A stretch of DNA of 64,000 nt from assembly GCA_029531795.1 (NCBI GenBank), contig JAPEIS010000002.1:3410001-3474000 (forward strand), given 5' to 3'. The notes under the pieces were generated by a model. The model searched no databases. It had not been told where the DNA came from and saw only the letters and a list, made by a program, of their open reading frames with translations. The position numbers were made by a program, and so were the translations under genes. Of the stretch, positions 42,263 to 55,330 are shown piece after piece (positions within the stretch are counted from its first letter, which is position 1; each line of letters starts with the position of its first letter). The stretch is from Sclerotinia nivalis. Its lineage: Eukaryota; Ascomycota; Leotiomycetes; Helotiales; Sclerotiniaceae.

Positions 42263-45200
42263 TCAAGTGAAGACATCACTAGCATACCTATCATTCTTGA
42301 TGCCCCGAAACCAATCCTCAACTTCCTCATCCGTCTTAGTCTTCCCAAGAAGATCAGCAGCCTCCGCGTAAATCTTTTTAGTCATGACCGAGACACCTTC
42401 TCCAACCATACTTGATCCACACACATACAACTTTGCACCACTATCAAAAACTTTTCTTAACTCCTCTCTTTCTTCCCAAAGTCTATCCTGTACATGACAG
42501 CTTCCCTTACTTAGTTCCGGAGCTTGCGAGAAGGCGTAATACAGCTTTACTACTCCATCGGCTTCCCATTTATTCAGCTCCTCGGAGAACAAAGCATCTT
42601 TATCGGGATGTCCACAGCCAACAAACAAATATGCAGCGGCTAGTTTTCGTCCAGCTGCGATTTGCAATGCTCGCTCTTGTACAAAACCACGGAAGGGAGC
42701 TAGTCCAGCCCCAGCGCAAATATAGATTACTGGAGTATTCTCCAAATCCGTGGGTGGATGAAAAGATCCACGACTTGGTCTGACAGAAACATGTACGCGA
42801 TCTCCCTCCTCAACAGAAGAAAGGTAATTCGATGCTACCCCCAAATAACGCTTCGATTCACCGGCTTTTGAGACAGTGTCCAGAACAGACCAGGTCAGGG
42901 TGGCGACTGTGGGGTCATCAAGTGGCGATGAAGAGATGGAGTATTGGCGTATTCTCATGGGCGGAAGCATGGCTAGGAAGTCTCCCAGAGACAATGCGGC
43001 GGATGGGTATTCTTCGAGGATATCGAGTGGCGAACGATGTTTGAGTAGAATCTCTTTATTGAAGCCTTCCTTACCCAAATACTCGATCTTTTCTCTCGCT
43101 TCTAGTTCAGGTGTACTTGCGGCTATTTTTGCAACATTCTACCAAGTTAGCATATCGACAGACCGGGGGCTGAAGTGAAATAGTACCTTGCGAGTGGCAA
43201 CTTGACTGAGTTCGACGTAAGCCCCAAGAACATCCCATACAGATATGGGGTGTCCAGTTGGCAACGTAGTATTAGCACTAGCTTTGATGTTCAACATAGC
43301 ATCCCAAGGAAGTCCGTAATGTTTCAGCACTCGTCGGATATTCTTTGAATTGTTCATCGGCAGCACTGCCATGTAGTCGCCAGCACGATATGCCATGCCA
43401 GTTGGGATTTTGAGTGATATGTGACGCTTCTCCGGCACTCCCGGTGCGGTTAAAACCTTGTTGCTTAGAACAATTGATTCGCGTACGTCTTGTCGAAGCC
43501 TAGAGGACCGAGCACTAGAATCGATGTCGATTTCCAAGCCTACATCTTCCCCACTATCCGCACTGCTTGTTAATTGAGTCCAAAGATAAGTATCTTGCCA
43601 TTTATCAAAAGCTTCGAAGATATCTCCAGCACTAACGTCACCGAATCCACTATCTACAATTCTTGTTGCGCCATTGTTCTCGAATTCAGTGTCGAGTAAT
43701 TTCGGAATCCGCTGGTAAGTAGATACCCAGTCATCTGAAAGAAGTGTTAATGATCATTTTTCTCTTCTCAACAGTTCTACAGTATGGAAACACATACGAT
43801 TTCCGCAGCCATAAACAGCATATTTAATGTCCTTAAGACGGTCACTGCCTTGTAGGTTTTCCAACCACTCAACGAAATGGCGAGCATTATCAGGAGCATG
43901 TCCTTCATAACTTGACGATATCAAGATTACTGGCTGGTTTTTCGGGATCTTGTCTACAGCGGCATCAAGAGGGTCAACTTGAGCCTCGTAGCCACGTCCA
44001 CTAGCTTCTCTTGCAAGATTTCGAGCCAAAGCTTCACAGGTTCCTGAGTTTGAACCATAAAAGATAGACATTGGTTGCTTTGGCTTTCCCGAGTTGCTCA
44101 AATCCTTGCTAAGTTTTTGATCGCCTTCTGGCAGTCGCTCTTTGGAAGTATCAACATGCAGCATTTTTTCGAGGTGAAGAGAATCAATGCCATCCCGGAG
44201 ACTGGCGCGCATGTAAAACCCGTTTGGCTTGATACTCAATGTTTGTTTGATGAGAAGATTGTAACTTGGATCATCCATTCTGAAATTGAGGTTTTGTAAG
44301 AGCATAGCGACGGCGAGAAGTGCCTCCTGCCATGCAAAAGGTCTTCCGATGCACCCCCTCATACCATTGCCGAACGGTTTCCAGGCATTAGGTGGTAACT
44401 TTCCGAATGGCTCGTCCAACATTCGTTCTGGTTTGAATGAGTCGGCATCGTCACCGTAGATAGTGGGATCACGGTGAATTCCAGGGATGAAAGCAAGTAT
44501 TGACTGTCCTGGCTTCACTTCGTACTTACCACCGACAATTATAGGCGACTCAGTTGAATTGGGCAGGGGGTAGAAGGATATAACGGGTGCTGTAGGAGTC
44601 AACCTCAATGTCTCTCGCAGGCAAGCTTCTATGTAGGGGAGTTTCGACATGTGATCAATGGTTATGGGTCCCTTGCCAACAACTTCATCAACCTCGCGTT
44701 GAGCTGCCTGGTATGCTGAAGGATTCTTCAGTAAGTTATAGAAAAGGAAAGAGAACATTCCACTCGTCGTTTCATGACCTGCGAAGATGGTTAGAATAGA
44801 GTGACTCGATACACGGTGGAAAGTTTATGTACCGGCAATGAGAAAGGTAATCATGTTGTTCAAAATAGTCGAATCTGAGAGACCTTTTCCAGTTTTTGGA
44901 TCTCTGCCGTTGATCATGGCATTAAGCAGATCTTTCTTATCATTGGGATTCGCTCGTCGCTCAGCCAACAGTTCTTTGGCTACACTCTGAAGCAGCGCGA
45001 TATCAGAATCGAACTTGGCTTGTGCAGAACGCATGAAATAATTGGCGATAGTAGGTCGCAGAGCTCTAGCACCAGATTCGAGAAGGAATCCACTCATGGC
45101 GCCGACGAAGGGATGCATTTCTTCGCGGTAGAAGCTATTGAAACGGGTACCCATTGCGCACCTGAGTCCCCAGTCAGTTCAGTTGCCCAATGAATCGTGA

Positions 45201-45819
45201 ATATGAATGGATGACTTACAAAGCAATGGAGTCCAGTGCCAATCTCGTGAAGTCATCCGTAACGTCAATCTTCTCTTTCGAACCAAATCTCGCCCACTTC
45301 ATAACTAATTGTGAAGCAATATCATGCATCTCGCCGAACATGGATCGGATGGACAGAGGCCCGAATGCTTTATCTAGTCAATTCGCAGTAACAATTTGTT
45401 GCGACTCATGGTACACACCTGGCATTAATACCCTATGTGCCAATTCCCAATTTTCTTCGCCATATTTGGCAGTGAAAAGGCCATCGCCGACACCATGTCG
45501 AACTTGCTCCAAGCTTCCAGATACTATCTTCGTGAACCTCTTCTCGTCGCAGACCTCATTGAGGAGTGCTTGCGAGGATATCCACAATTTTTCGTCGCCG
45601 GCGATATTAAGCTTGAAGATGGGACCTGGTTTAGAGGAAAATATGATCAGCGACATAAAACAAAAAGAAGGGGGTTACGTCATTCCTACCATATATTCCT
45701 GCCAAACGCTCAATACTAGCAAATGGATTGACGGGGTCAAGATCATGGACGTTTCCTAAGAAAGGAAGTCCAGGAGGCCCAGGTATCTCTTCCAAAGCTG
45801 CCATGTTGAATCCAGCCAC
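42263..45819 (-). CDS. Self-sufficient cytochrome P450-reductase fusion, CYP505 family
   Basis: Seven exons by splice-site inspection: 45819-45690, 45625-45419, 45367-45220, 45161-44833, 44778-43798, 43734-43187 and 43138-42263. All phases fit and give 1072 residues. P450 part: [12 protein letters not shown] start, I-helix AGHETTSG split by an intron, EACLRETLR (ExxR) near 325, and heme loop [14 protein letters not shown] with the Cys near 410. FMN/flavodoxin domain: from [15 protein letters not shown] near 509, then [15 protein letters not shown] domain: [17 protein letters not shown]-binding: [12 protein letters not shown] and [12 protein letters not shown], with C-terminal DRYASDVF. Homologues (P450 BM3, P450foxy) hydroxylate fatty acids at subterminal positions without a separate reductase. 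The start could also be Met-6 at 45804. Nothing essential appears missing. The two neighbouring oxidoreductase pseudogenes may mark a decayed pathway. Confidence 0.95.
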
Positions 45820-45906
45820 TTCCGATATAGCAAATGAGTGGCAGGTTGATGTTGAGAGAGAGAATGTTAAGGTAAATCAGTGATGTTTGCAGAAGAAGGC
45901 ACTGCC

Positions 45907-45914
45907 TATATATA
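45907..45914 (-). promoter_or_regulatory. Candidate TATA box of the CYP505 gene
   Basis: TATATATA about 88-95 bp upstream of the ATG at 45819. Position and sequence fit a TATA box for a regulated fungal gene. There is no experimental support. Confidence 0.45.
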
Positions 45915-46389
45915 TTTACGGATAAAAGACGACATCATTTGACGGGTAGGAACATACAGTAGGACTTGGTTGTACCAGGCTCCGATATATCGGAAACCTG
46001 GTTATACCCCCTCCGTTCAAAAAATACAGTAGTAGGTATGTATGTACGGAGTGTGTATTGGTGTACCTACCTATGGGCTCTGGAGCAATTAGGGTTAACT
46101 TTGGACCGAGGTTGATCGGTGCTTAGAGATAGACCGATTCCGATGCCTGATGCTACCTAGTTCTATGCAATGCAATCGTGTCATCGATATATGGAGTGTA
46201 TCACTTATGGCTATACTTGATATCTTTTTCGAAATGGCCAGCTATTCCTTTTCAGACTCCTGTTTGGTGAAGATGCCTTTCTCCACTCCCACGAAAAGAT
46301 GGTGTTGGTATCTACGGAGGTTGAAGGGGTAAGTATTGTAAGATACACCAAAAAATGGCCGTGCTTGTTCCACAAACAAGGGTTCTGAC

Positions 46390-46880
46390 CAATAATATCA
46401 TCACACTAATTGAAAATTTGTATGGTGAAATCTAGATAATTAAAGTATTGTAAATTTCAAGATTTATTAGTAAAATCATTCAAAATCATTAATATTTTAT
46501 TTCGAAATCTATTCTAAAATTATTCTGAATATATTAGAAAACATTATATAAGCTTTAAAAACTTCAAAATTATAAGATTGTTGAAATTTCATTAAAATCA
46601 TGAAAATTCGATCAAAATCTTCAAGATTCGAAATTTGAAGGGGAATAGTTCAATATCTATTCGAGTTGTTTAAAACAATATTAAAAGACAAGAAAAACAA
46701 CAATATATAAGTAAAAAATGTCTTACAATATTTACCGCTTCAATCTCCATAATCTAATCTATCTAATCTTTTATACTATAAAAACACTTAAAAACACGGG
46801 TGGTCAATGCACACTTACGAACTTTTCTTTGAAATATCACGTGTAACCTTTCAAAATTCTTTAAATTTAATACAAATCGA
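46390..46880. other. AT-rich island
   Basis: Strongly AT-rich stretch with runs of TTCAAAAT, AAATCATT and similar words, and no open frames of note. It is probably an eroded repeat. Confidence 0.5.
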
Positions 46881-49687
46881 AAAATAATTCAATGAATTGA
46901 ATATTAATAATAGTAAAATAATTATAAGAGTTAGGGCTTTCAAATGATATAATTATTCCTCCGGAGGACGAGCTGCGAGGTAGGTTTTGAGGTGTAGATA
47001 CCGTACCAAAAAGGAGGCGGGTAACGTGACTCCAAAAGGGTTTATATAGCCACTCCAACTCAACCTAGTTTAATAAAAAATGCGCAACTTCAACTTAATC
47101 ATTTTGTAACCGTTTCCGTCGTGTTTACTGGTGTCTTAAAAAATCATTCGAGGAGTGGTAGCGATGCGAATTATTTTTCAGGCGCCGGACTCAAAGCTCG
47201 TGGTTCAAAGTGTAAGTACTTTAGGTAAAACTTATTCTTGATCCATTCTATTCTATATAAAAAACATGATCATGTGACCATGATCCCGACAGGTGGAGAT
47301 GAAACTAACTATCGATTGTGATGAATAATGGGCATGCTTATCGATATGACATACCATAGCTGGTGTTTGTGGTGTTGGCGATGTGAAATGAATCGAACTT
47401 ACTGCTTTGAATGAGGAAGAGTGCATCGATTATTTGGGGATGGCACTTCCTTACCATTTGGGTTATCAGTGTCTGGACAATGGCGAGTCCTCGTTCTAGC
47501 GTCTAAGGGGCGAACACTTTCTTGGGTTTTGACACTTCCCAAATCTTACTCCCAAAGGTTATGGTGGTGCTGATGTCTTCCACCTCAGAAAGTCTATTCT
47601 CTACCCTATCAAGTGCTCATACACCGAGGTAAAAGTCCTCCAACCCCAAACCACCGAAGGGTGATGGCGATGTGTGCGAAGCACAATGATCAGACCCATA
47701 AGTAACAGTATATCTGTCTTCACCGGCGAAACCCTTCCATACCTGGTCCTGTAATGACTTACTCAGTCCTTCTGCGTAAACCTGAGCTTTGCATTGATGG
47801 TCAGTCCCGGCTCTGTGTCAATGGCGTTCCACTGTCAAGATATGCTTGTTATTCGCCCATTGGTTTTCCACCCCTCATCCAAAGTTGGAGCAATATTACT
47901 TGCAATTGAACAAGATGTTCTCGCAAAGTGCATATCTGCTGTGTAAGCTTATATTAATAACTACATAGCAGTGGAATGAACCCTCTCATAGTTAAGGACG
48001 ATAGTTCCACAGAATGATGGCAGCTTGATGCTTGAAAATTCGATGGTGTGCAAAATTGTCCAAGAGCAAGACTTCGATACAATGATTACCACTTGGCAAG
48101 GTGGAGAATCATTTTGTTATTCGTGTTTCAAGGGATAATCACTCAAGGCTTCGTCAAATCGAACTGGGCCTTGAACCTCAACTGATACATGAAGGTGTGA
48201 CCTCTGCGGCGGTATGGTGCATTGGCGCTGGCAACAATTTACAAGACCAAAGCCCTGGTGCAAAGACTTGGTGCTCGAAGCAAGAACTTTTGACTTTGCA
48301 GGAGGGACTTGGCAATATGCCAATGCCAGGCATTGTTATCCCCTGGATCGCCAAGAGATTAAAGAGAACTTTGATTAGTTTCAAGACGCCTTCTGCGCAT
48401 ACCATTATGGATGGATGCATAACCTAATCCATCTCCAGAGCTAAAGTCTGATATTAGCAGGGAGAGATTGCTGAATATTGCTACGAACTTGCCGTCATAA
48501 TTAGCTAGCGACCAGTTCCAAAGCGCGTCACAAGTACAACTTTCAAAGAACCCTTCTTCAAAGATGGTATCGTCATACAAACTTCTGCTTGTATGAAATT
48601 TCGAATGTCTGAAAGGATGGAAAACGATTGAATCCAAACATAGATGCTACCTTGATACGAGCGTGGAGAAAATAGGTAGATTTAGGGGAGAAAGGTGTAG
48701 AAGGAGCGAATTTATCATGTCACATGGGCCCTAGCTTGACTTAGTATTACTACTAAAGATGGCTAGGCTAGTAATTCGCCCCTTCTACACAATGGGACAC
48801 TAATAACTCCTATAGAAAAGCTCAGTAAAATATTTTTGTGGGATGAGTTGTATTAGGTTAGAATATAATCTACAGTGCCACGGCGTTTATAAGCCGTGGA
48901 GCACTAAATGATACCAGCGCTATGCCTAATTGGGAAGCCACATGATTCCTATACCATGCATTAAGCGTGCTTATTCTAATAAGACCTTGTACCTAGAACC
49001 TCTTTCACCGGGAGGACCTTGAGTGGGATATGTTCCGATGCCTGGCCGTGGTAGGAATTCGGTTAATTATGAAGGCCAAAATGTAATTTCGGAGGTATGT
49101 TGAGTTTCCTGATAGAAACAAGTATTCAATAACTAATTTCTTATAGAAAACAGCAAAGTAGATGGTTACTCGTGCGGCCGTACAGAACTCCTTCCTAAAT
49201 AGGATATTTTCTGTACAAAAGGGGTATAGATCCCATACATCTATACCGTATAAACTCGACAAATTGGATATGGGTTTAACCCGACTCAATGAAAGTCGGG
49301 GGAGCCGAGCGGTATATTACTGGAAGAATTAGCGCAGTGTATAGTTTTGTTATCCATTTTTGGCTGGAAGCGAGGAAACTAGAGTTGAATCAAGTTAGAT
49401 TCATATCCAGTTTGTCCAACTTACACGATACTCAGTACAGCAACGCCGCGAAATATATTGCGCTAAAGTGGGTATAGGCCGAGCATATTTATTCATATTT
49501 TCCTTGAAATTTCCTATTAATAAAGTCGAACGATGAAAACTAATAGATTTCATTGGCCAAATCAGAGTTTTCCCGCAAATTCAATTCAACCTCGTTTAGA
49601 AAGGAGTTCGCACGAGGATCTCCATGGGTATCCCCACGAGGAAGATCTCCAGGGAGAGAATGGTTCGTCCGGGTTTCGGAACTATCC

Positions 49688-49939
49688 GATTTGATGGGAG
49701 AACTACGCGAGTCGCTGAAAAGTTTATTGGATCGTCAAACGCATCTAAGCCATCTAGGCGTAACACCTCAATCTTCCAGAAACCCTTTAAATTCCAAGAT
49801 CACAAGTCCAATTTGATGGCAGAACTACACAGGTTGCTGAAAAGTTTAATAGATCGTCAAACACATCTAGGCCATCTAGACGCAACACCTCAATCTTCCT
49901 GTCTCCAGAAAACCTTCAATTTCCTAGACCACAAGACCG
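49688..49939 (+). repeat. Two-unit tandem duplication of ~122-130 bp
   Basis: Unit 1 (49688-49809) and unit 2 (49810-49939) share TTTGATGG-AGAACTAC, CTGAAAAGTTTA, GATCGTCAAAC-CATCTA and ACACCTCAATCTTCC. In a plus frame both would encode LM-EL followed by LLKSL-DRQTHL-HL and TPQSS. The enclosing frames (49553-49816 and 49624-49977) are short, and a real gene is not established. Confidence 0.75.
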
Positions 49940-50122
49940 AACACGCCAAAGGCCAAGGCGCCAACGAAAATTTGTAAATGACTCAACTATCTGTGTGATT
50001 ATATCATCTACAGGGAAATTGTTTTCTGCATAGTTACCTGAATTAGTCACTTGAAAAAAGCATCACGTGATAGAATGGCTTCGGCTATTGATGAAACCGC
50101 ACAGGAGGCAAAACTAACGTGC

Positions 50123-50441
50123 AGATTCAAATTTTTGAATTTGCTGCGCTTACACAGTCTCTATAGTGCCGACTGATTGACCGTTACTGGGGTTTTTCCG
50201 TCGACGGTGTGTTTGCAACATCGCCTAGAGTTTTATCCTCAGCGCATTCTCTTGACCATCAACCAAAGAGTACAAAAACTTTATTTCAAATTTGCTACGC
50301 TCATGCGATCTCTAGAGTGCCAAGTAACTGGCTATTCCTGGGACTTTTTCATCGGCGGCGTGTTTGCACTTCGATTAAAGTTTTTGGATTACTCTGTGGT
50401 TGATGGTCAAAGTCAGAGAATACGCTGAGGATAGAACTCTA
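50123..50441. repeat. Nested direct and inverted repeat structure
   Basis: Inverted arms at 50226-50270 and 50392-50441 match over about 45 bp with one 5-nt gap (TAGAGTTYTATCCTCAGCG ... GACCATCAACCAMAGAG) and enclose a 121-bp spacer. In addition, 50123-50220 is directly repeated in diverged form at 50280-50371 (both end CGGYGTGTTTGCA). No coding pattern was recognised. Confidence 0.8.
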
Positions 50442-50748
50442 TTTCGAATTTGTGTTCAAGATGAGCGAGACACTGGGTTTCATTCGGATAATCGAGACGA
50501 GCTAAACATGGATGCTCAATTGCAGGTGTAATTTGAGCACTTTAATTGGGGACATTTTGAGCCTCTCGTCTGAAAGTCGAAAATTCTTTTTCTGAAATGC
50601 CAGGCGTTTGGCTGCATTCAATGCCACGAGCGAATCAGGGAAAATCCGGAGATTACCACATATGTTTTATTTTTTCGAATCCCTGCTCAGTGCGTCTGAA
50701 TTGTCAAAGACGAATACGGTAGATGAAAGTTATATGAGGATTGGAGAG

Positions 50749-50756
50749 TATATAAA
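50749..50756 (+). promoter_or_regulatory. Candidate TATA box of the secreted-protein gene
   Basis: TATATAAA about 155 bp upstream of the ATG at 50911, followed by a C/A- and CT-rich leader (CACATTCAC, TTCCACTTCC repeats) typical of highly expressed fungal genes. Confidence 0.6.
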
Positions 50757-50910
50757 CCTCTATTGTTTCCCGTTCAAAATATCTCAACATCAGCATCACA
50801 TTCACACAATCATTCTACATTCACTTCCACTTCCACATTCACTTCCACACTCAAACCAAACTCTCATTATCTTGTTCTTTCAAGAAAATCAATAACTCAT
50901 TTCCATCAAA

Positions 50911-51759
50911 ATGAAGTTCTCCATTGCCACCATCATTGCCTGCGCCGCCATCGCCAACGCAGCTGCTTTCCCAGCTCCAGTAGCTGCAGTTGGAGACCCA
51001 AACGCAGTTATTGCATCTTCAGTTGAAACTCATTTCAGTGGACAGGTATGTAGAATCATCATTTAGAGTTCTATACGAAGTGCTAATGATTTGAAAGTTT
51101 GATGCTGCTGGAAATTTGGTCGCTAAGGAGGATAATGAAACCGATCAAGCGCTTCAAAAGCGTATTGCACCAGTCGTAGTCATAGCTGGAATTGCTGCAA
51201 TCAAGGGCATTGCTATCTTGACCAAGATCGCTGTTGAGATCGGACAGCAGACTATCGCTAATCTCGGAAAATGGAACGAAGTAAGTATCTTCCAGGAATA
51301 CCCTAAAGAAATTGTTTTGATATTAATCTACTTTTTAGACACGCGAGAAGTTCACTCAAAAAACTACTCTTGAGATGTGGAACAGAAACCCAGATTACAA
51401 TAAGTTCCCTGCTGTTATCTGTTACAATAAGGGCTATCGTCTCCAAAATCCTGGTGGCATCGATGGAAAAGTATCTGCCAAACTCTCTCTTGGTATGCTC
51501 AATACTGAGTAAGTAATCTATATAGCTTCGCTTCACAACTCTCCTTTCAAAATTCGATAACTAATAATTATAGTTACGATTGCATGTATATGACTGGAAA
51601 CAATGCGTTCTATACCAATAGCGAAGGTGGATATATCAATGTAAGAAACCATTTCTGTCATAAATGAAATCATTACTAACAAATAGCTAGCTTTCCTACA
51701 GATATAACGGGGCCCGCTGCTCTTTCGACCAGCGCACTGGTGATTTGACCTGCAGATAG
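50911..51759 (+). CDS. Small secreted protein with Kex2 site (DUF7888-like)
   Basis: Five exons: 50911-51045, 51098-51280, 51339-51508, 51574-51640 and 51691-51759, giving 207 residues with consistent phases. The last acceptor was chosen at 51690 because it yields LSYRYNGARCSFDQRTGDLT, then CR and stop. The nearby AG at 51686 would end after six codons. The protein starts with a signal peptide (MKFSIATIIACAAIANAAA). A propeptide of about 55 residues ends in LQKR, a Kex2 site. The mature part begins with a hydrophobic segment (IAPVVVIAGIAAIKGIAIL) and contains WNRNPDY, AVICYNKGY, LNTDYDCMYM and a final two-Cys stretch, so four cysteines may form two disulphides. I recall this pattern as a fungal secreted family of unknown function (DUF7888). 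A role as an extracellular or effector-like protein is inference. Confidence 0.85.
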
Positions 51760-52209
51760 AGAGCTTAAAAGCTATAGTCCTCTGCGAGAACTAAATACGA
51801 TTGCCCTCGTATCAATACTATGGGCTGCTTTTGGAAACGTGGGCTAGGTGGCCACCTAGTCCATTGTTTCGTCTCCAGATTTTTGTTTTGATTGGATGTT
51901 TTGCTCGTTTAGACCTTGCTTTCCTTTTACTTTTTGTAATGTACTGCCTAGTTAGTTGAATTGAGCTCGATTCCTGAAAACAGAATTATTGACATTGTGC
52001 TCGGTGCTTCGACAAACAATCAAAAAACTTTGTGAGCAATGATGAATAGCTTTTCCATTATTTCGTGTAGATAGAAACATTGTGTTGGTGGGAACGGGTA
52101 TGGCGATGTGAACTGTATTGTATTACTTGTATTGATTTGCCTAAAGAACTAGAACTATGGAAATACCTGCCCAGGCACTAGCGCCAATACTAGTGGTTCA
52201 CGTGATGAA
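51760..52209. other. Intergenic, 3' flank of the secreted-protein gene
   Basis: No gene was seen before the TSD of the SINE-like element. Confidence 0.5.
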
Positions 52210-52220
52210 TATCCCGACAC

Positions 52221-53103
52221 GTTGATTGATTGATTGATTGATTGATTGATTTAATTAATGTCCACACTGAGTTAAAGACTATCTAGGATGGTTAAGAGTT
52301 CAATCGAGTTTTTAATAGATGGCTATGAATAGTGTTATTTAAATAGTATACAGGTTTGTATATATTTTTGATAAGGGAAGTGAAAACTAATATTGGGGAG
52401 CAAAGCCCGATCTCTATATGGTATCGTATATAAAGATAAAAATACTAATCAAAGTATTACATTTATGATTTTCCAAATCCGATTTTTTTATTAATCAAAT
52501 CCAAACAATCTTCTTTTATATCAATTTTTTATCCTATTCGTAACTTCTCAGTGGTTATGTTTTGCTTAATATCGATTTCATAGAACCTTTCAAATTATAA
52601 GGATATTGATTCTACAAGGTATCTCAATCTTGTATATAGTATATTTTCCATCGAATTCTATAGCAGATACGTTATTAGTTCGGATCGTTCTATGCAGCTC
52701 CTTTAAGTATATGAATTGTTGTTGTTTTGATTTGAATCGAAAGAGGTAAAATTTGAACCTTAAAATCGAATTTGATAAATCGCACCCGATGTTTTAGAAG
52801 GATCTTGAAGATGATTTTGTAATATATTGTTGTAGATAATAGTGTTGTCCTTTGTTTCGTAATAAAAGTAGTATTGTAGAAAGCACAATCCGATAATACG
52901 ATTATCAAAAAAACCAAGATTTGGCCTTTACTATCAACCAACTCGGAGACAAAAAAAAATGTCGCGATCGGATACCTCTTCCTTTTCCAATCACCACGAT
53001 TCCATCAAATAACTCAAACTTAGCTTTGCAAACTCTAATAATTAAATAAAAGAACTGAAGGTTCGTAGAGGACACCGTGTACAAGTGTTGAGTCTTATCC
53101 TCC
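52221..53103 (-). mobile_element. SINE-like non-autonomous retroelement, copy 3
   Basis: 883 bp in minus orientation, with an 11-bp TSD TATCCCGACAC (52210-52220 and 53104-53114). The tail has about seven TTGA-type units. It starts at the same 5' position as copies 1 and 2 (GGAGGATAAGACTC on the minus strand). It is more mutated than copy 2. Homopolymer T expansions break the sense frame that is open in the other copies. The 5' pairings seen in copy 2 are kept with G-U wobbles (GAGGATA with TGTCCTC, AGACTC with GAGTTT). Confidence 0.88.
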
Positions 53104-53114
53104 TATCCCGACAC

Positions 53115-53885
53115 ATTGTAAAAGCAATGATTGATGGGTTTTGATATAAGTTGCAATCGTTTTGTCTTCAATGGAGGAATGTGCATTAACTCTTGCTACA
53201 CAGTCAGCAACCCGAGGAACGAATATCTTTCGTGACACTTGGTTGTATTATGGGCAGAACAGCAGAAAGCGGTATTGTCCAAAGTATCGGAGTGGTAAGC
53301 TTAACAAGCTTGGAAATATATACGGAGTGGACCGGCCGGTACAGCCGATGATTTATCTCTACCTTCCGGTCCTCCCCGAATTATTTGGTTAAGCAATTCA
53401 GATCGCTCCTGGGTTACCCAACCTAAAGCTACCCCATGGTTTTCTTATGTTAATTCATGGAGGCCCAACTGGAAGAGGTTTTTGAGATGCATTGAATGTT
53501 CCTCTGGTTTAGTTAAATCCAGTGAGCGGAGGTGGTGTTATATCTCGGGACTGGATTTGAGAGCCGGAAAGGGACGTGTGCTGGATGACACTTATATAAG
53601 CGGCGCAACAAGATGTGAACAGTAAAACAAGATGAGTTCACATAGTGATCAGATGATCACGACGCAGCATGAACATAATGGCAAGCATCCTGCTGGCAGC
53701 AAATACTTTCGTGTTATGTAGTAAAGTCAAGTCTAATTAATATATGTAATGAAATTAAAAATCTCCTACTTTATCAAAATGGTAAAGCAACGCCATATAT
53801 ACGCCAGATGATAACCTAAATCCTAGGTATCTCCTGCCTTGCCTATCGCCGAACAAACCATCCGCCCCCCAAATGTACCGCAAGC
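53115..53885. other. Intergenic, 3' of the chitinase
   Basis: No supported gene. A 76-codon plus-strand frame at 53162 lacks recognisable features. Confidence 0.45.

Positions 53886-55330
<1,445 letters not shown>

Larger units (their letters stand above)
45820..49552. other. Gene-poor region upstream of CYP505
   Basis: About 3.7 kb without a supported gene. 46390-46880 is very AT-rich, with repeated AAATC/ATTCAAAATCATT-like words, and resembles RIP-eroded repeat DNA. 47400-48640 has overlapping frames on both strands (for example PNLTPKGYGGADVFHLRK on the plus strand near 47545) that may be a decayed gene. I could not assign it. A few scattered stretches of moderate GC remain, with no RNA gene seen. 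Confidence 0.4.

Noticed and set aside
46867..47058. Short minus-strand frame in the AT-rich region
   Set aside because: Low complexity and length compatible with chance.
48101..48640. Overlapping frames on both strands with several cysteines
   Set aside because: No frame has a start, splice sites and a consistent pattern together. It may be a decayed gene but cannot be supported.
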